Of a stretch of DNA of 64,000 nucleotides, positions 24,826 to 34,130 are shown piece by piece. Both the position numbers and the translations under genes were made by a program. The notes beneath the pieces were generated by a model. The model was not told the DNA's origin and did no database searches. It was given only the letters and a program-made list of their open reading frames with translations. This DNA is from Nitrospirota bacterium (GTDB lineage Bacteria > Nitrospirota > Thermodesulfovibrionia > Thermodesulfovibrionales > Dissulfurispiraceae): contig JBFMHE010000013.1 of assembly GCA_040752355.1 (NCBI GenBank), forward strand, positions 44,548-108,547. The letters are read 5' to 3'. Position 1 is the stretch's first letter. The number at the start of each line of letters is the position of its first letter.

Positions 24826-25325
24826 ACGTGGAGGAGAGGCATTATGAGGACGTTATTCATCTTTTTTTGTGCAGTCGTTCTGGCAATGGCTCTATGCGGG
24901 ACTGAGGGAGCCCATGCCCTTGAGCTGATGACGAACGGCGGCTTTGAGACCGGGGATCTGACGGGCTGGTCCCATTACGGCGACACGAGTTATTCAGGCG
25001 TGGACGGCGCTAAGCCGCACACCGGCAGGTATGGCTTTTATGCCGGTCCGACGAGCGACATGGCCTTTCTCGATCAGAGCCTTCAGACCGTAGCTGGGCA
25101 GGAGTATACATTGAGCTTCTGGATGAGCAGGGACCCGCAGGGCAGTCCTTTTGAAGAGCCGTTCAACTGGTTCATGGCCCTTTGGGACGGCGTGCCTGTG
25201 CTTGACAGGGGAAACTTCTTTGAGCAGGACTATACGTTGTATTCCTTCACCGTACAGGCAGCATCAACCGGATCACTGCTCACCTTCGGCCTCTTCGATT
25301 CACAGTCGTTCATCAACCTTGATGA
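24826..25325 (+). repeat. Direct repeat 2 of PEP-CTERM gene duplication
   Basis: Partner of 20410-20909; same length, no gaps and about three substitutions by eye. Recombination between the two would remove the collagen-like gene at 21080, the peptidase gene and the AAA gene. Confidence 0.85.
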
Positions 25326-25455
25326 GGTGTCGGTGACGGGTCCTGACAATCCTCCTTCTGCGGTGCCTGAGCCGGGCACCATTGTGCTTCTTGGGGCAGG
25401 ACTGATCGGCGCCATAGGGGCAAGAAGGATGTTCCGGGTGTTGCAGCAGAGATAA
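24844..25455 (+). CDS. PEP-CTERM sorting-domain protein, copy 2
   Basis: 203 residues, almost the same as the protein at 20428: identical signal peptide and beta-sandwich apart from single changes (for example WFMALWDG instead of WFTALWDG). It differs in the sorting signal, here VPEPGTIVLLGAGLIGAIGA then RRMFRVLQQR. GGAGGAG lies 7 nt upstream of the ATG. It is followed by two collagen-like genes in the same direction, as copy 1 is followed by one, so each copy heads a similar set. Probably exported and cleaved by an exosortase encoded elsewhere. Confidence 0.85.
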   Translation: MRTLFIFFCAVVLAMALCGTEGAHALELMTNGGFETGDLTGWSHYGDTSYSGVDGAKPHTGRYGFYAGPTSDMAFLDQSLQTVAGQEYTLSFWMSRDPQGSPFEEPFNWFMALWDGVPVLDRGNFFEQDYTLYSFTVQAASTGSLLTFGLFDSQSFINLDEVSVTGPDNPPSAVPEPGTIVLLGAGLIGAIGARRMFRVLQQR

Positions 25456-25488
25456 AGACCAAACTATAGAGGTAAGAGGAGAAGAGAG

Positions 25489-27195
25489 ATGAAGAAGATA
25501 GCAGGACTTTGCCTATCAATTCTTTGTGCATTATTAATGGCAGCGCAAAGTGCGTCGGCTGATGCAGTGGTGAAGCAGCTTTATTACCAGAAGAAGCTGA
25601 GCAGCGCACCCGTGAGCGGCACGGGGACAATAACGGTAAGCTACACCTTCAGCCTGTGGGATGTAGAGACGGGCGGAAGCGAGGCAGTGAACAGGGTATG
25701 GTATGAGACAAAAGGCATACCGGTTACCAGCACGACACGGGTGATCAGCACGTACCTTGGCGACACCAGCCAGCTGTACACTGATATGTTCGCTCAACAG
25801 TTGTGGGTGCAGGTGGAGAGCAATGGAACGGTGATCGGGACGAGGGAGAAGCTGGGGGTAGTGCCGTATGCGCTGTTCAGCGCAACGAGTGATGTGCCGG
25901 GGGTGCCGGGGCCTACCGGACCTACGGGACTGCAGGGCATACCGGGTGAGCCAGGAGCAATGGGACCCAAAGGCGACACGGGTGCAACAGGAGCGACCGG
26001 GGCAAAGGGCGATCCCGGCGCTGCAGGTGCAACGGGTGCAAAAGGTGATACCGGAGCACAGGGTATAGCTGGAGCGACAGGGCCGAAAGGAGATACCGGG
26101 GCAACAGGTGCAACCGGACCGACCGGGCCACAGGGAATACAGGGCGTAGCTGGACCTACTGGGCCAACGGGACCGGCAGGCGTGACATCGGCAACGGCGA
26201 CAACACTTGCGGCAGGCTCACCGGCAACAGCAACCCTCAGTGGGGGTGTTCTTGCTCTTGGAGTTCCGCAAGGGCCAGCCGGAACAGATACGCTCGGCTC
26301 CCTGGCGTGTAAAGCGGGTGATGCTGTTTCCTATAATGGCACCGCATGGGTCTGTAGCAATGGAGGGACAAGCTCGGGAACCTATGCAAAATTCGTGGTG
26401 GCGGTTGGTAGCGCTGATGCCGACCCCTTATGGTCTAAATTATCAGGGGGCGGCGTTCACTTTCGGGAGGAGACAATCATAATAGGTGGCGACAAATTCC
26501 CTACACAGACGTTTGAGGTTGAGTGGGACAACCTCATCCTTGAGGGCGAGATGCCTGCAGGAGAGAAGGTTGCTTCTCCCATCTCTGCCAACCAGTTTCG
26601 TACCGACCTTTCAGAGAACATACGGACCATTTCGCCGATAACGATTAAGATCGACAAAATAAAGATACCTACTAACGAAGACCCCGAAGTAGCTTACATG
26701 CCTGGGCAGCCGCACTACGAGACCATCTCCTTCGGCATCGAGGGCACGGATACGGCCATCCTGAAGTGGGTGAATGATGTCTATGCGGGTGCCAACGTCC
26801 GGAAGGATATCATCATCGATCTTGGGCCGAATAGAGAAGTCCGTTATGTTTTGCAACAATGTACCCCCGTTGCGTATCAGCCAACCCAGAATTCCGTGCC
26901 TGTCCTCTCTTCGGTGGAGGTACGCTGCGCGCGGGTGGGGCTCTATGCCCATCGAGGACGGCCGTATCTGGCCCAGTGGCTCACTGCCATGGTAAGTGGT
27001 GAGGTAGGACAGTACCAGGACCTGCAAATTTCGGAGTTGAAGGGAAGCAATCCTGCTACGCGCATTTATTTTTATTCCTTCATCACCGCGTATACGCTCA
27101 CCGGCCTGGATAAAGGCAGCACGGCCCCGGTTGTCGAAACCGTTGAGATTGTCCCTCGCTCCGCGAATATTTTGGAAGTGTCAGGGGCGTTTTAA
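25489..27195 (+). CDS. Collagen-like secreted protein with unknown C-terminal domain
   Basis: A 568-residue protein. Signal peptide (about 1-24), the shared N-terminal module (25-145), then about 90 residues of Gly-X-Y repeats (GATG, GPTG, GDTG). The C-terminal 330 residues are a mixed alpha/beta region not seen in the two sister proteins, including [40 protein letters not shown] and [18 protein letters not shown]. That last stretch faintly recalls contractile tail-tube proteins, but this is too weak to assign. A GGAAAAGAGAGATG-like start with AGGAGAAG about 9 nt upstream is good. Its first ~430 bp are nearly identical to the next gene, while the ends are unrelated, indicating module exchange. 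Confidence 0.83.
   Translation: MKKIAGLCLSILCALLMAAQSASADAVVKQLYYQKKLSSAPVSGTGTITVSYTFSLWDVETGGSEAVNRVWYETKGIPVTSTTRVISTYLGDTSQLYTDMFAQQLWVQVESNGTVIGTREKLGVVPYALFSATSDVPGVPGPTGPTGLQGIPGEPGAMGPKGDTGATGATGAKGDPGAAGATGAKGDTGAQGIAGATGPKGDTGATGATGPTGPQGIQGVAGPTGPTGPAGVTSATATTLAAGSPATATLSGGVLALGVPQGPAGTDTLGSLACKAGDAVSYNGTAWVCSNGGTSSGTYAKFVVAVGSADADPLWSKLSGGGVHFREETIIIGGDKFPTQTFEVEWDNLILEGEMPAGEKVASPISANQFRTDLSENIRTISPITIKIDKIKIPTNEDPEVAYMPGQPHYETISFGIEGTDTAILKWVNDVYAGANVRKDIIIDLGPNREVRYVLQQCTPVAYQPTQNSVPVLSSVEVRCARVGLYAHRGRPYLAQWLTAMVSGEVGQYQDLQISELKGSNPATRIYFYSFITAYTLTGLDKGSTAPVVETVEIVPRSANILEVSGAF
25537..25969 (+). repeat. Shared N-terminal module tract, copy 1
   Basis: 433 bp matching 27328-27760 without gaps; I count about seven substitutions. 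It covers the end of the signal peptide, the N-terminal module and the first Gly-X-Y triplets; both sides then diverge. Confidence 0.8.
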
Positions 27196-27279
27196 ACCTG
27201 CTGGATATGAGCATGCGTGCGGGGTGATAGAAAATACTCAAAGGAGTATTTCAATTTTATATACGAAAGAGGAAAAAAG

Positions 27280-29202
27280 ATGAGGAAGATAGTGGTGCTC
27301 AGTGTATTCATTCTTTGTACGATCTTTATGGCAGCGCAAAGTGCGTCGGCTGATGCAGTGGTAAAGCAGCTTTATTACCAGAAGAAGCTGAGCAGCGCAC
27401 CCGTGAGCGGCACGGGGACAATAACGGTGAGCTACACCTTCAGTCTGTGGGATGTAGAGACGGGCGGAAGCGAGGCAGTGAACAGGGTATGGTATGAGAC
27501 AAAAGGCATACCGGTTACCAGCACGACACGGGTGATCAGCACGTACCTTGGCGACACCAGCCAGCTGTACACTGATATGTTCGCTCAACAGTTGTGGGTG
27601 CAGGTGGAGAGCAATGGAACGGTGATCGGGACGAGGGAGAAGCTGGGGGTAGTGCCGTATGCGCTGTTCAGCGCAACGAGTGATGTGCCGGGGGTGCCGG
27701 GGCCTACCGGACCTACGGGGCTTCAGGGCATACCGGGTGAGCCAGGAGCAACGGGACCCACCGGCGCAACCGGCCCGACAGGACTGCAGGGTGCAGCAGG
27801 CCCTACTGGCCCAACGGGACCCAAGGGCGACACGGGTGCAACAGGAGCGACCGGGGCAAAGGGTGATACCGGAGCACAGGGCGTAGCAGGAGCGACCGGG
27901 CCGAAGGGTGATACCGGAGCACAGGGACCGAAAGGTGATACTGGAGCAACAGGAGCAAAGGGTGACACTGGTGCACAGGGCGTAGCAGGAGCGACTGGCC
28001 CAACAGGGCCGACAGGACCGACGGGGCCGCAGGGACCGGCTGCCAAATATGGCAGGGTGGCGGTAGTAGCACTGAGCGGAGGTAATTACAAACATCCTCT
28101 TGAGGCGATGAAAGATGTTGAGGCCTGGTGCGGCAAGCCTTCGGCCACGAATCCCTGTCTGCTGAAGATCATGCCGGGAGTTTATGATTTAAAGGGAGAG
28201 TCCTTGATGATGCAGCCCTATATCGATATCGAAGGATCAGGGGAAAAGACCACGAAGATTACTTCGGCATTGACTAACACAACATCGCCTCTGACCGTAG
28301 GTACAATTACTGGCGCTGATAACGCTGAGTTGCGATTCCTTGCCGTTGAGAACACCGCTACAGATAAATACCCAGTAGCAATAATGAATTCTTCTGCATC
28401 ACCCTCGATCACCCATGTCACCGCAACCGTTTCAGGTGGGGAGTACAGCTATGGTATCTTCAACTACAAATCCTCACCGACGATAACAAATGTCACTGCG
28501 GCCGCCTTGGGGGGGGAACACAGCAATGGCATTTTCAATGAAACATCCTCGCCTACCATGACAAATGTCACTGCAATCGCTTCGGGGAAGGGATACAATT
28601 ATAGCGTCTACAACGCAAATTCCTCCTCGCCTACCATGACAAACATCACTGCAATCGCTTCAGGAGAATACTACAACGACAGCATTGTTAACTTTCTCTC
28701 TTCGCCGACCATGATAAATGTCATGGTGACCGCATCAGGCGGGTCTTACAATTACGGCATCCAAAACGCTCGATCCTCGACGGTCATGAAGAATGTCATG
28801 GTAACCGCTTCTGGGGAATATGCCAATATCGGCATTTTTGATACCGACTCCTCGTCGACCATGATGGATATCATGGTAAAAACTTTGGGGGGAAAATACA
28901 GCTATGGCATTGATATTAGCAACAGCTCCCCAGCTACCATAACGAATTCGGTGGTGACCGCTTCTGGACAGACATGCTACGAATGCTTCCACTACGGCAT
29001 AACAGCCGGCTACGCAGGAACAGTCAGGATCAACCATTCAGTGATCAAAGGGGATACTAAGACGATTGATAATGGAACAGGGGTAACAATCCTGGTAGGC
29101 AATACCCAACTGGATGGAGGGGCAGTCTCCAATGCAGGGACCCTTACCTGTGTAGGGGCGTACAACGGCAGCTATGTCGTACTCAATACAAGCTGCCAGT
29201 AA
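27280..29202 (+). CDS. Collagen-like secreted protein with repetitive beta-helix C-terminus
   Basis: A 640-residue protein. The start at 27280 ([20 protein letters not shown]) has AGAGGAAA upstream and resembles the gene at 21080; the open frame 21 codons further up is not needed. Signal peptide, shared N-terminal module, about 120 residues of Gly-X-Y repeats, then a C-terminal region (about 280-640). That region contains roughly eight copies of a 22-24-residue unit of the form [19 protein letters not shown], a right-handed beta-helix or pectin-lyase-like solenoid. It ends with [12 protein letters not shown]. It probably forms a trimeric stalk with a solenoid head. The repeats lie in the DNA as well and may vary in number. 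Confidence 0.83.
   Translation: MRKIVVLSVFILCTIFMAAQSASADAVVKQLYYQKKLSSAPVSGTGTITVSYTFSLWDVETGGSEAVNRVWYETKGIPVTSTTRVISTYLGDTSQLYTDMFAQQLWVQVESNGTVIGTREKLGVVPYALFSATSDVPGVPGPTGPTGLQGIPGEPGATGPTGATGPTGLQGAAGPTGPTGPKGDTGATGATGAKGDTGAQGVAGATGPKGDTGAQGPKGDTGATGAKGDTGAQGVAGATGPTGPTGPTGPQGPAAKYGRVAVVALSGGNYKHPLEAMKDVEAWCGKPSATNPCLLKIMPGVYDLKGESLMMQPYIDIEGSGEKTTKITSALTNTTSPLTVGTITGADNAELRFLAVENTATDKYPVAIMNSSASPSITHVTATVSGGEYSYGIFNYKSSPTITNVTAAALGGEHSNGIFNETSSPTMTNVTAIASGKGYNYSVYNANSSSPTMTNITAIASGEYYNDSIVNFLSSPTMINVMVTASGGSYNYGIQNARSSTVMKNVMVTASGEYANIGIFDTDSSSTMMDIMVKTLGGKYSYGIDISNSSPATITNSVVTASGQTCYECFHYGITAGYAGTVRINHSVIKGDTKTIDNGTGVTILVGNTQLDGGAVSNAGTLTCVGAYNGSYVVLNTSCQ
27328..27760 (+). repeat. 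Shared N-terminal module tract, copy 2
   Basis: Partner of 25537-25969, same orientation, 1.8 kb apart. Upstream of it the signal peptide resembles the gene at 21080 rather than the one at 25489, so the gene looks like a mosaic. Confidence 0.8.
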
Positions 29203-29279
29203 GTCCCGGCGGACAAATTTTATTTATATAGCGGAGTTGGAATCATTGAAAAAGGACAATACATATCAGGAGGCAACAA

Positions 29280-30029
29280 ATGAATAAAACACTCTCTTTG
29301 TTTGTTATCTTGGTCGGCATCCTGCTCTTCGCTGCGACACAAGCATCAGCGGGAGCTATAAGTGCAGAAATCTACTTTGCAAATTATGGGGATTCTTTTT
29401 ACGGAGGCTCGGGCGTATCATCGGTTACTGCCTCGAAGACAACGGTGTCGGGGTATAGCGAAGGCGGGGCCGACTTTTTTGGCGCACCCTCTGTTTCTGT
29501 TTCTGTTCAAACCAATCCCGGAAATTATGGAATTATAGCCGTTGCGGGGCTCACCGATCATTTGACCTTTAATGTCCTTGGCGGAGGTTCGGCTTTGGTA
29601 AATGTGCGTATGTCGGGAAACTGGGGAGGCACTGGTCAGAAACAGGTCGAATTCGGGCTCGGTTTGGGTTCAACCTACTACTCGGGCGGAGCATATGGGT
29701 GTGATAGTAGTATAGGCCGTTGTTATGGTTTCGGGCAGGGTACTTTTGATACTAACACCTGGTACTTTGATGTGCCATGGACAATATATGACGATGCCAC
29801 GTACCAATTCGGGTACAGCGTAAAAGCCATTGCAGAGTACGGCGGCAGCGCCTACATGGATGACCCGCTTATCATTGAGCTGCCGGATGGCGTAACCTTT
29901 ACGTCTGCCTCGGGAAGCACCTATTCCCCGGATACCCCTTCGACGCCGGTGCCGGAACCCGGGACAATGCTGCTTGTCGGGAGCGGATTAGCCGGACTCG
30001 TACTGTTTAGAAAAAATCGCAAGAAGTAA
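29280..30029 (+). CDS. PEP-CTERM sorting-domain protein, unrelated ectodomain
   Basis: A 249-residue secreted protein: signal peptide MNKTLSLFVILVGILLFAAT ending ASA, a Gly/Ser/Tyr-rich beta ectodomain (GNYGIIAVAGLTDHLTFNVL; CDSSIGRCYGFGQGTF with two cysteines), and a sorting signal VPEPGTMLLVGSGLAGLVLF followed by RKNRKK. AGGAGG lies 8 nt before the ATG. The ectodomain is unlike those of the two copies at 20428 and 24844. It ends the run of surface genes 77 bp after the third collagen-like gene and probably shares their transcript. Processing by an exosortase encoded elsewhere is expected. Confidence 0.83.
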   Translation: MNKTLSLFVILVGILLFAATQASAGAISAEIYFANYGDSFYGGSGVSSVTASKTTVSGYSEGGADFFGAPSVSVSVQTNPGNYGIIAVAGLTDHLTFNVLGGGSALVNVRMSGNWGGTGQKQVEFGLGLGSTYYSGGAYGCDSSIGRCYGFGQGTFDTNTWYFDVPWTIYDDATYQFGYSVKAIAEYGGSAYMDDPLIIELPDGVTFTSASGSTYSPDTPSTPVPEPGTMLLVGSGLAGLVLFRKNRKK

Positions 30030-30066
30030 GGGTTCCAAAACATCAGGAGCACTACTATAAGGGAAG

Positions 30067-30091
30067 GGGCAGGGCGGCTATCCCCCTGCCT
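30067..30091 (+). terminator. Hairpin after the third PEP-CTERM gene
   Basis: GGGGCAGGG pairs with CCCCTGCCTC around a short loop within 30064-30092. No T-run follows (TCATCTTGGG), so it may be a weak or Rho-assisted terminator between the surface genes and the regulator pair. Confidence 0.35.
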
Positions 30092-30164
30092 CATCTTGGG
30101 CCCTTCAGATTCTTGCTGCCGGAGAGTGGAACGATCAATAGCAAGGAATACAAAGGAGGTGTAC

Positions 30165-30407
30165 GTGCAGAGCTACATTATCCGTGTCTACCGGGAAGAG
30201 CGGGATAACCCCCGGGGCCTGGTGGGGATTGTGGAAGAGGTAGGGGCCGAGGGCAAAAGGGCGTTTACCACCCTCGATGAGCTTTGGGATATTCTGAATG
30301 CACGGGAATCTGCATCGCCCATCGGAAAGGTGGTGCGGCGGCGGAGCGACAGGCAGATGCTGGAGCGTACGTCCAATGATGTCCCGGATCCCCTTGGGAA
30401 TGTCTAG
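30165..30407 (+). CDS. Small hypothetical protein preceding BTAD regulator
   Basis: About 80 residues starting at GTG 30165, with AAAGGAGG ending 5 nt upstream; an ATG at 30096 would add 23 non-conserved codons without a ribosome site. The core is QSYIIRVYREERDNPRGLVG, IVEEVGAEGKRAFTTLDELW and DILNARES, then a basic tail. Soluble, alpha/beta; the pattern resembles small proteins often found next to MalT/BTAD-type regulators. Function unknown. It ends 46 bp before the regulator gene and is probably cotranscribed. Confidence 0.7.
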   Translation: MQSYIIRVYREERDNPRGLVGIVEEVGAEGKRAFTTLDELWDILNARESASPIGKVVRRRSDRQMLERTSNDVPDPLGNV

Positions 30408-30453
30408 GGGGGTATGGTACACTCAATGCACAAAACTCCGATAAAGAAGAGGT

Positions 30454-33400
30454 ATGCTTCCCACCATGAGCGATGCGCTTCCTGTCAAGCTGTCTCGCCC
30501 GAAGATCTCAGGCGTCTTCCCCCGAGAGCGGCTGTTCAAAATACTCGATGCAGAACAGGGCCGTTCCGTCATCTGGGTGTCGGGGCCTGCGGGATCGGGT
30601 AAGACCACCCTGGCGGCAAGTTATCTCGCTGCGCGCAAGCGTCCCTGCCTGTGGTACCAGGTCGATGAGGGTGATGCGGATATCGCCACGTTTTTTTACT
30701 ATATGGGGATGGCCGCTCAAAAAGCGGCGCCGAGAAAGAAGCAGCCTCTTCCCCTCCTTACCCCGGAGTACCTGGGAGGGATCCCGGTCTTTACCAAGCG
30801 TTTTTTTGAGAACCTCTGCGGCAGGCTGAAGGCGCCGTTCACCATTGTTTTCGACAACTGCCAGCATGTGCCCGAGCATGCGCTGTTTCATGAGGTGCTC
30901 GCCCTCGGGCTTGACGCGCTGCCTGAAGGCATAAACGTTATGCTGCTGAGCAGGAACGACCCCGCGCAGCACTTTGCCCGCCTGCATGCAAACAACAGGA
31001 TGGCGGTGTTGGGGTGGAACGAAGTGCGGTTCTCTCTCGATGAGTCGAGGCAGCTTGCCCGGGAACGGGCACTCGAAGACCTGTCCGAAGGGAGCCTGAG
31101 CGAACTATACAAAGATACCGAAGGCTGGGCTGCCGGGCTTGTATTGCTTCTGGAGAGCATGAAGAGCGGGGGACCTGAGTATCAGGCGCTCGGGCACCGC
31201 GCCCATAAGGAGATATTCAATTATTTCGCGAGCGAGATCTTCGGGAAGAGCTCGCCGGAGCTGCAGGAGTTTTTATTGAAGACCGCTTTTCTGCCGAGGA
31301 TGACATCGTCCATGGCAGAAAAGCTTACCGGGCTTGCCTCTGCACGGAAGATACTCGATGACCTCAGCCGGAACCACTTTTTTACCGAACGACATCATAA
31401 TGACCATTCCTCGTACCAATATCATCCGCTGTTCAGGGAATTCCTTCTCTCCAGGACAGAAGAGACATTCGCCCCTGAAAAGGTCGCCCTGATCCAGGAT
31501 AGAGCCGCAGGACTTCTGGAGGAATCCGACCAGATCGAAGATGCCGCTGCGCTTTACCTCAAGACAGGTAACGGGGAGTCTATACTCCGGTTGATCCTGG
31601 CGCATGCCCAGCGCCTGCTGACACAGGGAAGAAGCGCTACGATCGAGGAGTGGCTTGCAGGCATTCCGGATGAGGCCGTCGAGAAGACTCCGTGGGCGCT
31701 TTACTGGAAGGGTGCGTGTCGCACCCCGGTCAATCCCTCTGAGGGACGGCGGTATTTTGAAAAGGCCTTTGCCCTGTTCGGGACCGAAGGCGACCCTGCC
31801 GGGGAGTTTCTGTCATGGGCAAGCATTGTGGATTCCTTTCTTTATGAATGGTCGGACTTCGCGCCCCTGGACTACTGGATAACGGTGATCGGGGAGCTTA
31901 TGGCGCGGCATGGCGGTTTTCCTTCTATCGAGATCGAGGCCCGTGTGACGGGCAGCATGCTCATCGCCCTGATCTTCCGGCAACCGCAGCACCCCGAGTG
32001 TTCCTTATGGGAAGATCGCGTCAATGCGTTGCTGCGCGCCATGCCTGACGGACGGGCGCGCATTATGATGGGCAGCAGCCTTGTAAGTTTTTATCTTTGG
32101 ACAGGGGAGCTCACCAGAATGAAGGTGCTTATCGATGTCCTGAGACCCGATCCCGGCAGCGGGGATGTCGACCCCCTGCGGCTTCTTTGGTGGCGGTTCC
32201 AGGAGGCGAGCTATCTTTTGCTCAACGGAGATTTCATGAACTGCCGCACGGCGGTCACCGAAAGTCTTGCCATAGCGGAGACCAGAGGCGTTCACCTGTT
32301 TGACTTCGCTTTGCTGGCGTTGGGTGTTCCCAGCGCCTTGAGCTCCGGTGATCCGGCATCCGGCGCTGAGCTTCTGGGCCGTATGAAAGCGGTAATGAAC
32401 CCTGCCCGCCTTCTGGATGTCGCTCAGTACCATTGCCTGGCAGGGTGGGAAGCGGCGTGCCGCGATGAGGTGCGCCACGCACTGGCTCATGCACGGGAGT
32501 CGGTAGCTATTGCCGATGAAGCAGGATCGCCCTTTCCGCAGGCACTGACGAATCTCCATCTGGCGCAGTTCTTGATAACGCTCGGGGAGTATCCCGCAGC
32601 CGCGCCCCATATCGCCTGCGTACGCAGTATCGGTCAGGACACGAAGAGCACATTTATCAGCTTCGTGGCACTCCTGACAGAGGCGCGGCTTGCACTGGAG
32701 CAGGGGGATGAGGAGCAGTGCCTGGGCCTGCTGCGGCAGGCCTTTGCCGTGGGAAAAACGAAGGGCATCATGACCTTCCCTAGTATATGTCCTGCGATTG
32801 CAGGGGAGCTTTGTGCAAAGGCATTGGAGGCGGGCATCGAGGTCGACTACGTGCGGGACATCATCCGGCGGTGCGCTCTTTACGACCACCCTCCGTCGAC
32901 CGAGATCGGGCAGTGGCCCTGGCCGTTGAAAATTTATACGTTGGGGCGGTTCGGCCTGGTAAGGGAAGATATGCCTGTCGGCTTTTCCGGCAAGGTGCAG
33001 CAGAAGTCGCTTGCCCTGCTCAAGGCGTTGATCGCCCTTGGAGGAAGAGAGGTGCGCGAGGAGCAATTAGCCGACCTGCTCTGGCCCGACGCAGAGGGAG
33101 ATGCTGCGCACAGCGCCTTCACTACTGCGCTCTCACGCCTTCGGCAACTTTTGGGGATTGAAAAGGCCATACGGTTCCAGGACGGAAGAGCGACGCTCGA
33201 CTCCCGGTACTGCTGGGTGGATGCCTGGGCATTTGAGCGCGCTTCCGGGCAGGCTGATGCGATCTGGAAGGAAGAACAAAGGAATGGCAAAGGTGGGGTT
33301 GGCATAGAAGAGGGGATGCGACTGGCCGAGAGGGCCATAGCGATGTACAAAGGACATTTTCTTCAGGCCGACGCCGGTCATCCGTGGACTGCCTCTCTCC

Positions 33401-33690
33401 GCGAGCGTTTGCGGGATAAATACCTTCGCCTCATTGCACGTACAGGAGGCCACTTTGAGCAGACAGGGGCGTGGCAAAAGGCAATTGAATATTACACCAG
33501 GGGAACTCACGTCGATGACCTCGCAGAGGAGTTTTATCAGCGCCTGATCGTGTGCCACCGGCAGCTCGGACAGCATGCCGCGGCAATGGCCGTGTACGAT
33601 CGCTGCCGCTCCGTATTATCCGCCCATCTCGGCATCGCGCCTTCGCCCACAACGGAAGCGCTCTATAAAAGCTTGTTGAAGGACCGGTAA
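30454..33690 (+). CDS. STAND-type transcriptional regulator with OmpR-like wHTH and BTAD
   Basis: A 1078-residue protein. The N-terminal NTPase has Walker A VSGPAGSGKTTLA (about residues 43-55) and an AAA/NACHT-like body with TIVFDNCQ. The middle (about 340-800) is a helical TPR-like sensor region as in MalT. The C-terminal part starts near residue 826: an OmpR/SARP-type winged helix (LLKALIALGGREVREEQLAD then LLWPDAEGDAAHSAFTTALS), followed by a bacterial transcriptional activator domain ending ATTEALYKSLLKDR-like. Such proteins are ATP-dependent activators. The tandem 11-bp repeats before the two PEP-CTERM genes match the target geometry of this DNA-binding type, so it is the best candidate regulator of the locus. 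Start at 30454 or 30466. Confidence 0.87.
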   Translation: MLPTMSDALPVKLSRPKISGVFPRERLFKILDAEQGRSVIWVSGPAGSGKTTLAASYLAARKRPCLWYQVDEGDADIATFFYYMGMAAQKAAPRKKQPLPLLTPEYLGGIPVFTKRFFENLCGRLKAPFTIVFDNCQHVPEHALFHEVLALGLDALPEGINVMLLSRNDPAQHFARLHANNRMAVLGWNEVRFSLDESRQLARERALEDLSEGSLSELYKDTEGWAAGLVLLLESMKSGGPEYQALGHRAHKEIFNYFASEIFGKSSPELQEFLLKTAFLPRMTSSMAEKLTGLASARKILDDLSRNHFFTERHHNDHSSYQYHPLFREFLLSRTEETFAPEKVALIQDRAAGLLEESDQIEDAAALYLKTGNGESILRLILAHAQRLLTQGRSATIEEWLAGIPDEAVEKTPWALYWKGACRTPVNPSEGRRYFEKAFALFGTEGDPAGEFLSWASIVDSFLYEWSDFAPLDYWITVIGELMARHGGFPSIEIEARVTGSMLIALIFRQPQHPECSLWEDRVNALLRAMPDGRARIMMGSSLVSFYLWTGELTRMKVLIDVLRPDPGSGDVDPLRLLWWRFQEASYLLLNGDFMNCRTAVTESLAIAETRGVHLFDFALLALGVPSALSSGDPASGAELLGRMKAVMNPARLLDVAQYHCLAGWEAACRDEVRHALAHARESVAIADEAGSPFPQALTNLHLAQFLITLGEYPAAAPHIACVRSIGQDTKSTFISFVALLTEARLALEQGDEEQCLGLLRQAFAVGKTKGIMTFPSICPAIAGELCAKALEAGIEVDYVRDIIRRCALYDHPPSTEIGQWPWPLKIYTLGRFGLVREDMPVGFSGKVQQKSLALLKALIALGGREVREEQLADLLWPDAEGDAAHSAFTTALSRLRQLLGIEKAIRFQDGRATLDSRYCWVDAWAFERASGQADAIWKEEQRNGKGGVGIEEGMRLAERAIAMYKGHFLQADAGHPWTASLRERLRDKYLRLIARTGGHFEQTGAWQKAIEYYTRGTHVDDLAEEFYQRLIVCHRQLGQHAAAMAVYDRCRSVLSAHLGIAPSPTTEALYKSLLKDR

Positions 33691-33712
33691 GGCGGAGCAT
33701 CGATACTTGCTG

Positions 33713-34038
33713 CAAGGGCGTCTGACAGAAGGAGTGGAGAGAGTCGGACGAGGCACAGTACATTCGCTCAACTGCCACCCCAAAGACCTTCGATCTTCGG
33801 GGACCCCGATTTTCGGTCGATGCGACCTCCGAGGCTAGGGCAGCTCGGAATCGAGTCGTACCGACCCGCTCCGGAATTCCCGAAAAGTCTACGACTTTCC
33901 GGGAGCCCTCTGCATCTCTATGGGGTCCCCAAAAAGACGTTGTCTTTTTGGGGCGGGGCTTCTCTTGGGCTGCCCATGCCGCTCATGTACTATGCCTCGT
34001 CCGACTCTAAGTCCTTTCATTTTGTTAGAAGCTCTAAG
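33713..34038. repeat. Dispersed palindromic element, copy B
   Basis: About 326 bp between the regulator stop and the ABC permease stop. The left end (GAGTCGGACGAGGCACAGTA at 33740-33759) and the reverse complement of the right end (GAGTCGGACGAGGCATAGTA) match almost perfectly; the outermost parts read GCGTCTGACAG and GCTTCTAACAA. The core holds three hairpins of 25-27 nt (33778-33802, 33879-33903, 33927-33953), each CCC(C/G)-A-rich-loop-T-rich-GGGG, plus GGTCG-ATG-CGACC at 33815-33827. The first hairpin with its flank recurs in copy C at the window end. No coding potential. Confidence 0.8.
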
Positions 34039-34130
34039 TAATCTGAGAAGACTCCGCTTGATCGGACACCGTCTTTCAGACCGGGCTCCGGCAGCCGCAT
34101 CCTGTCCTGTTCAGTGCCGTGTCTCTCGCC

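Noticed and set aside
26740..26880. Similarity of the second collagen-like protein's head to phage tail-tube proteins
   Set aside because: Only a short WVNDVYAG...R-type resemblance; no other phage gene is present, so no assignment was made.
27723..28046. Minus-strand Pro/Val-rich ORF and similar frames over the Gly-X-Y regions
   Set aside because: These are mirror images of collagen triplet codons, not genes.
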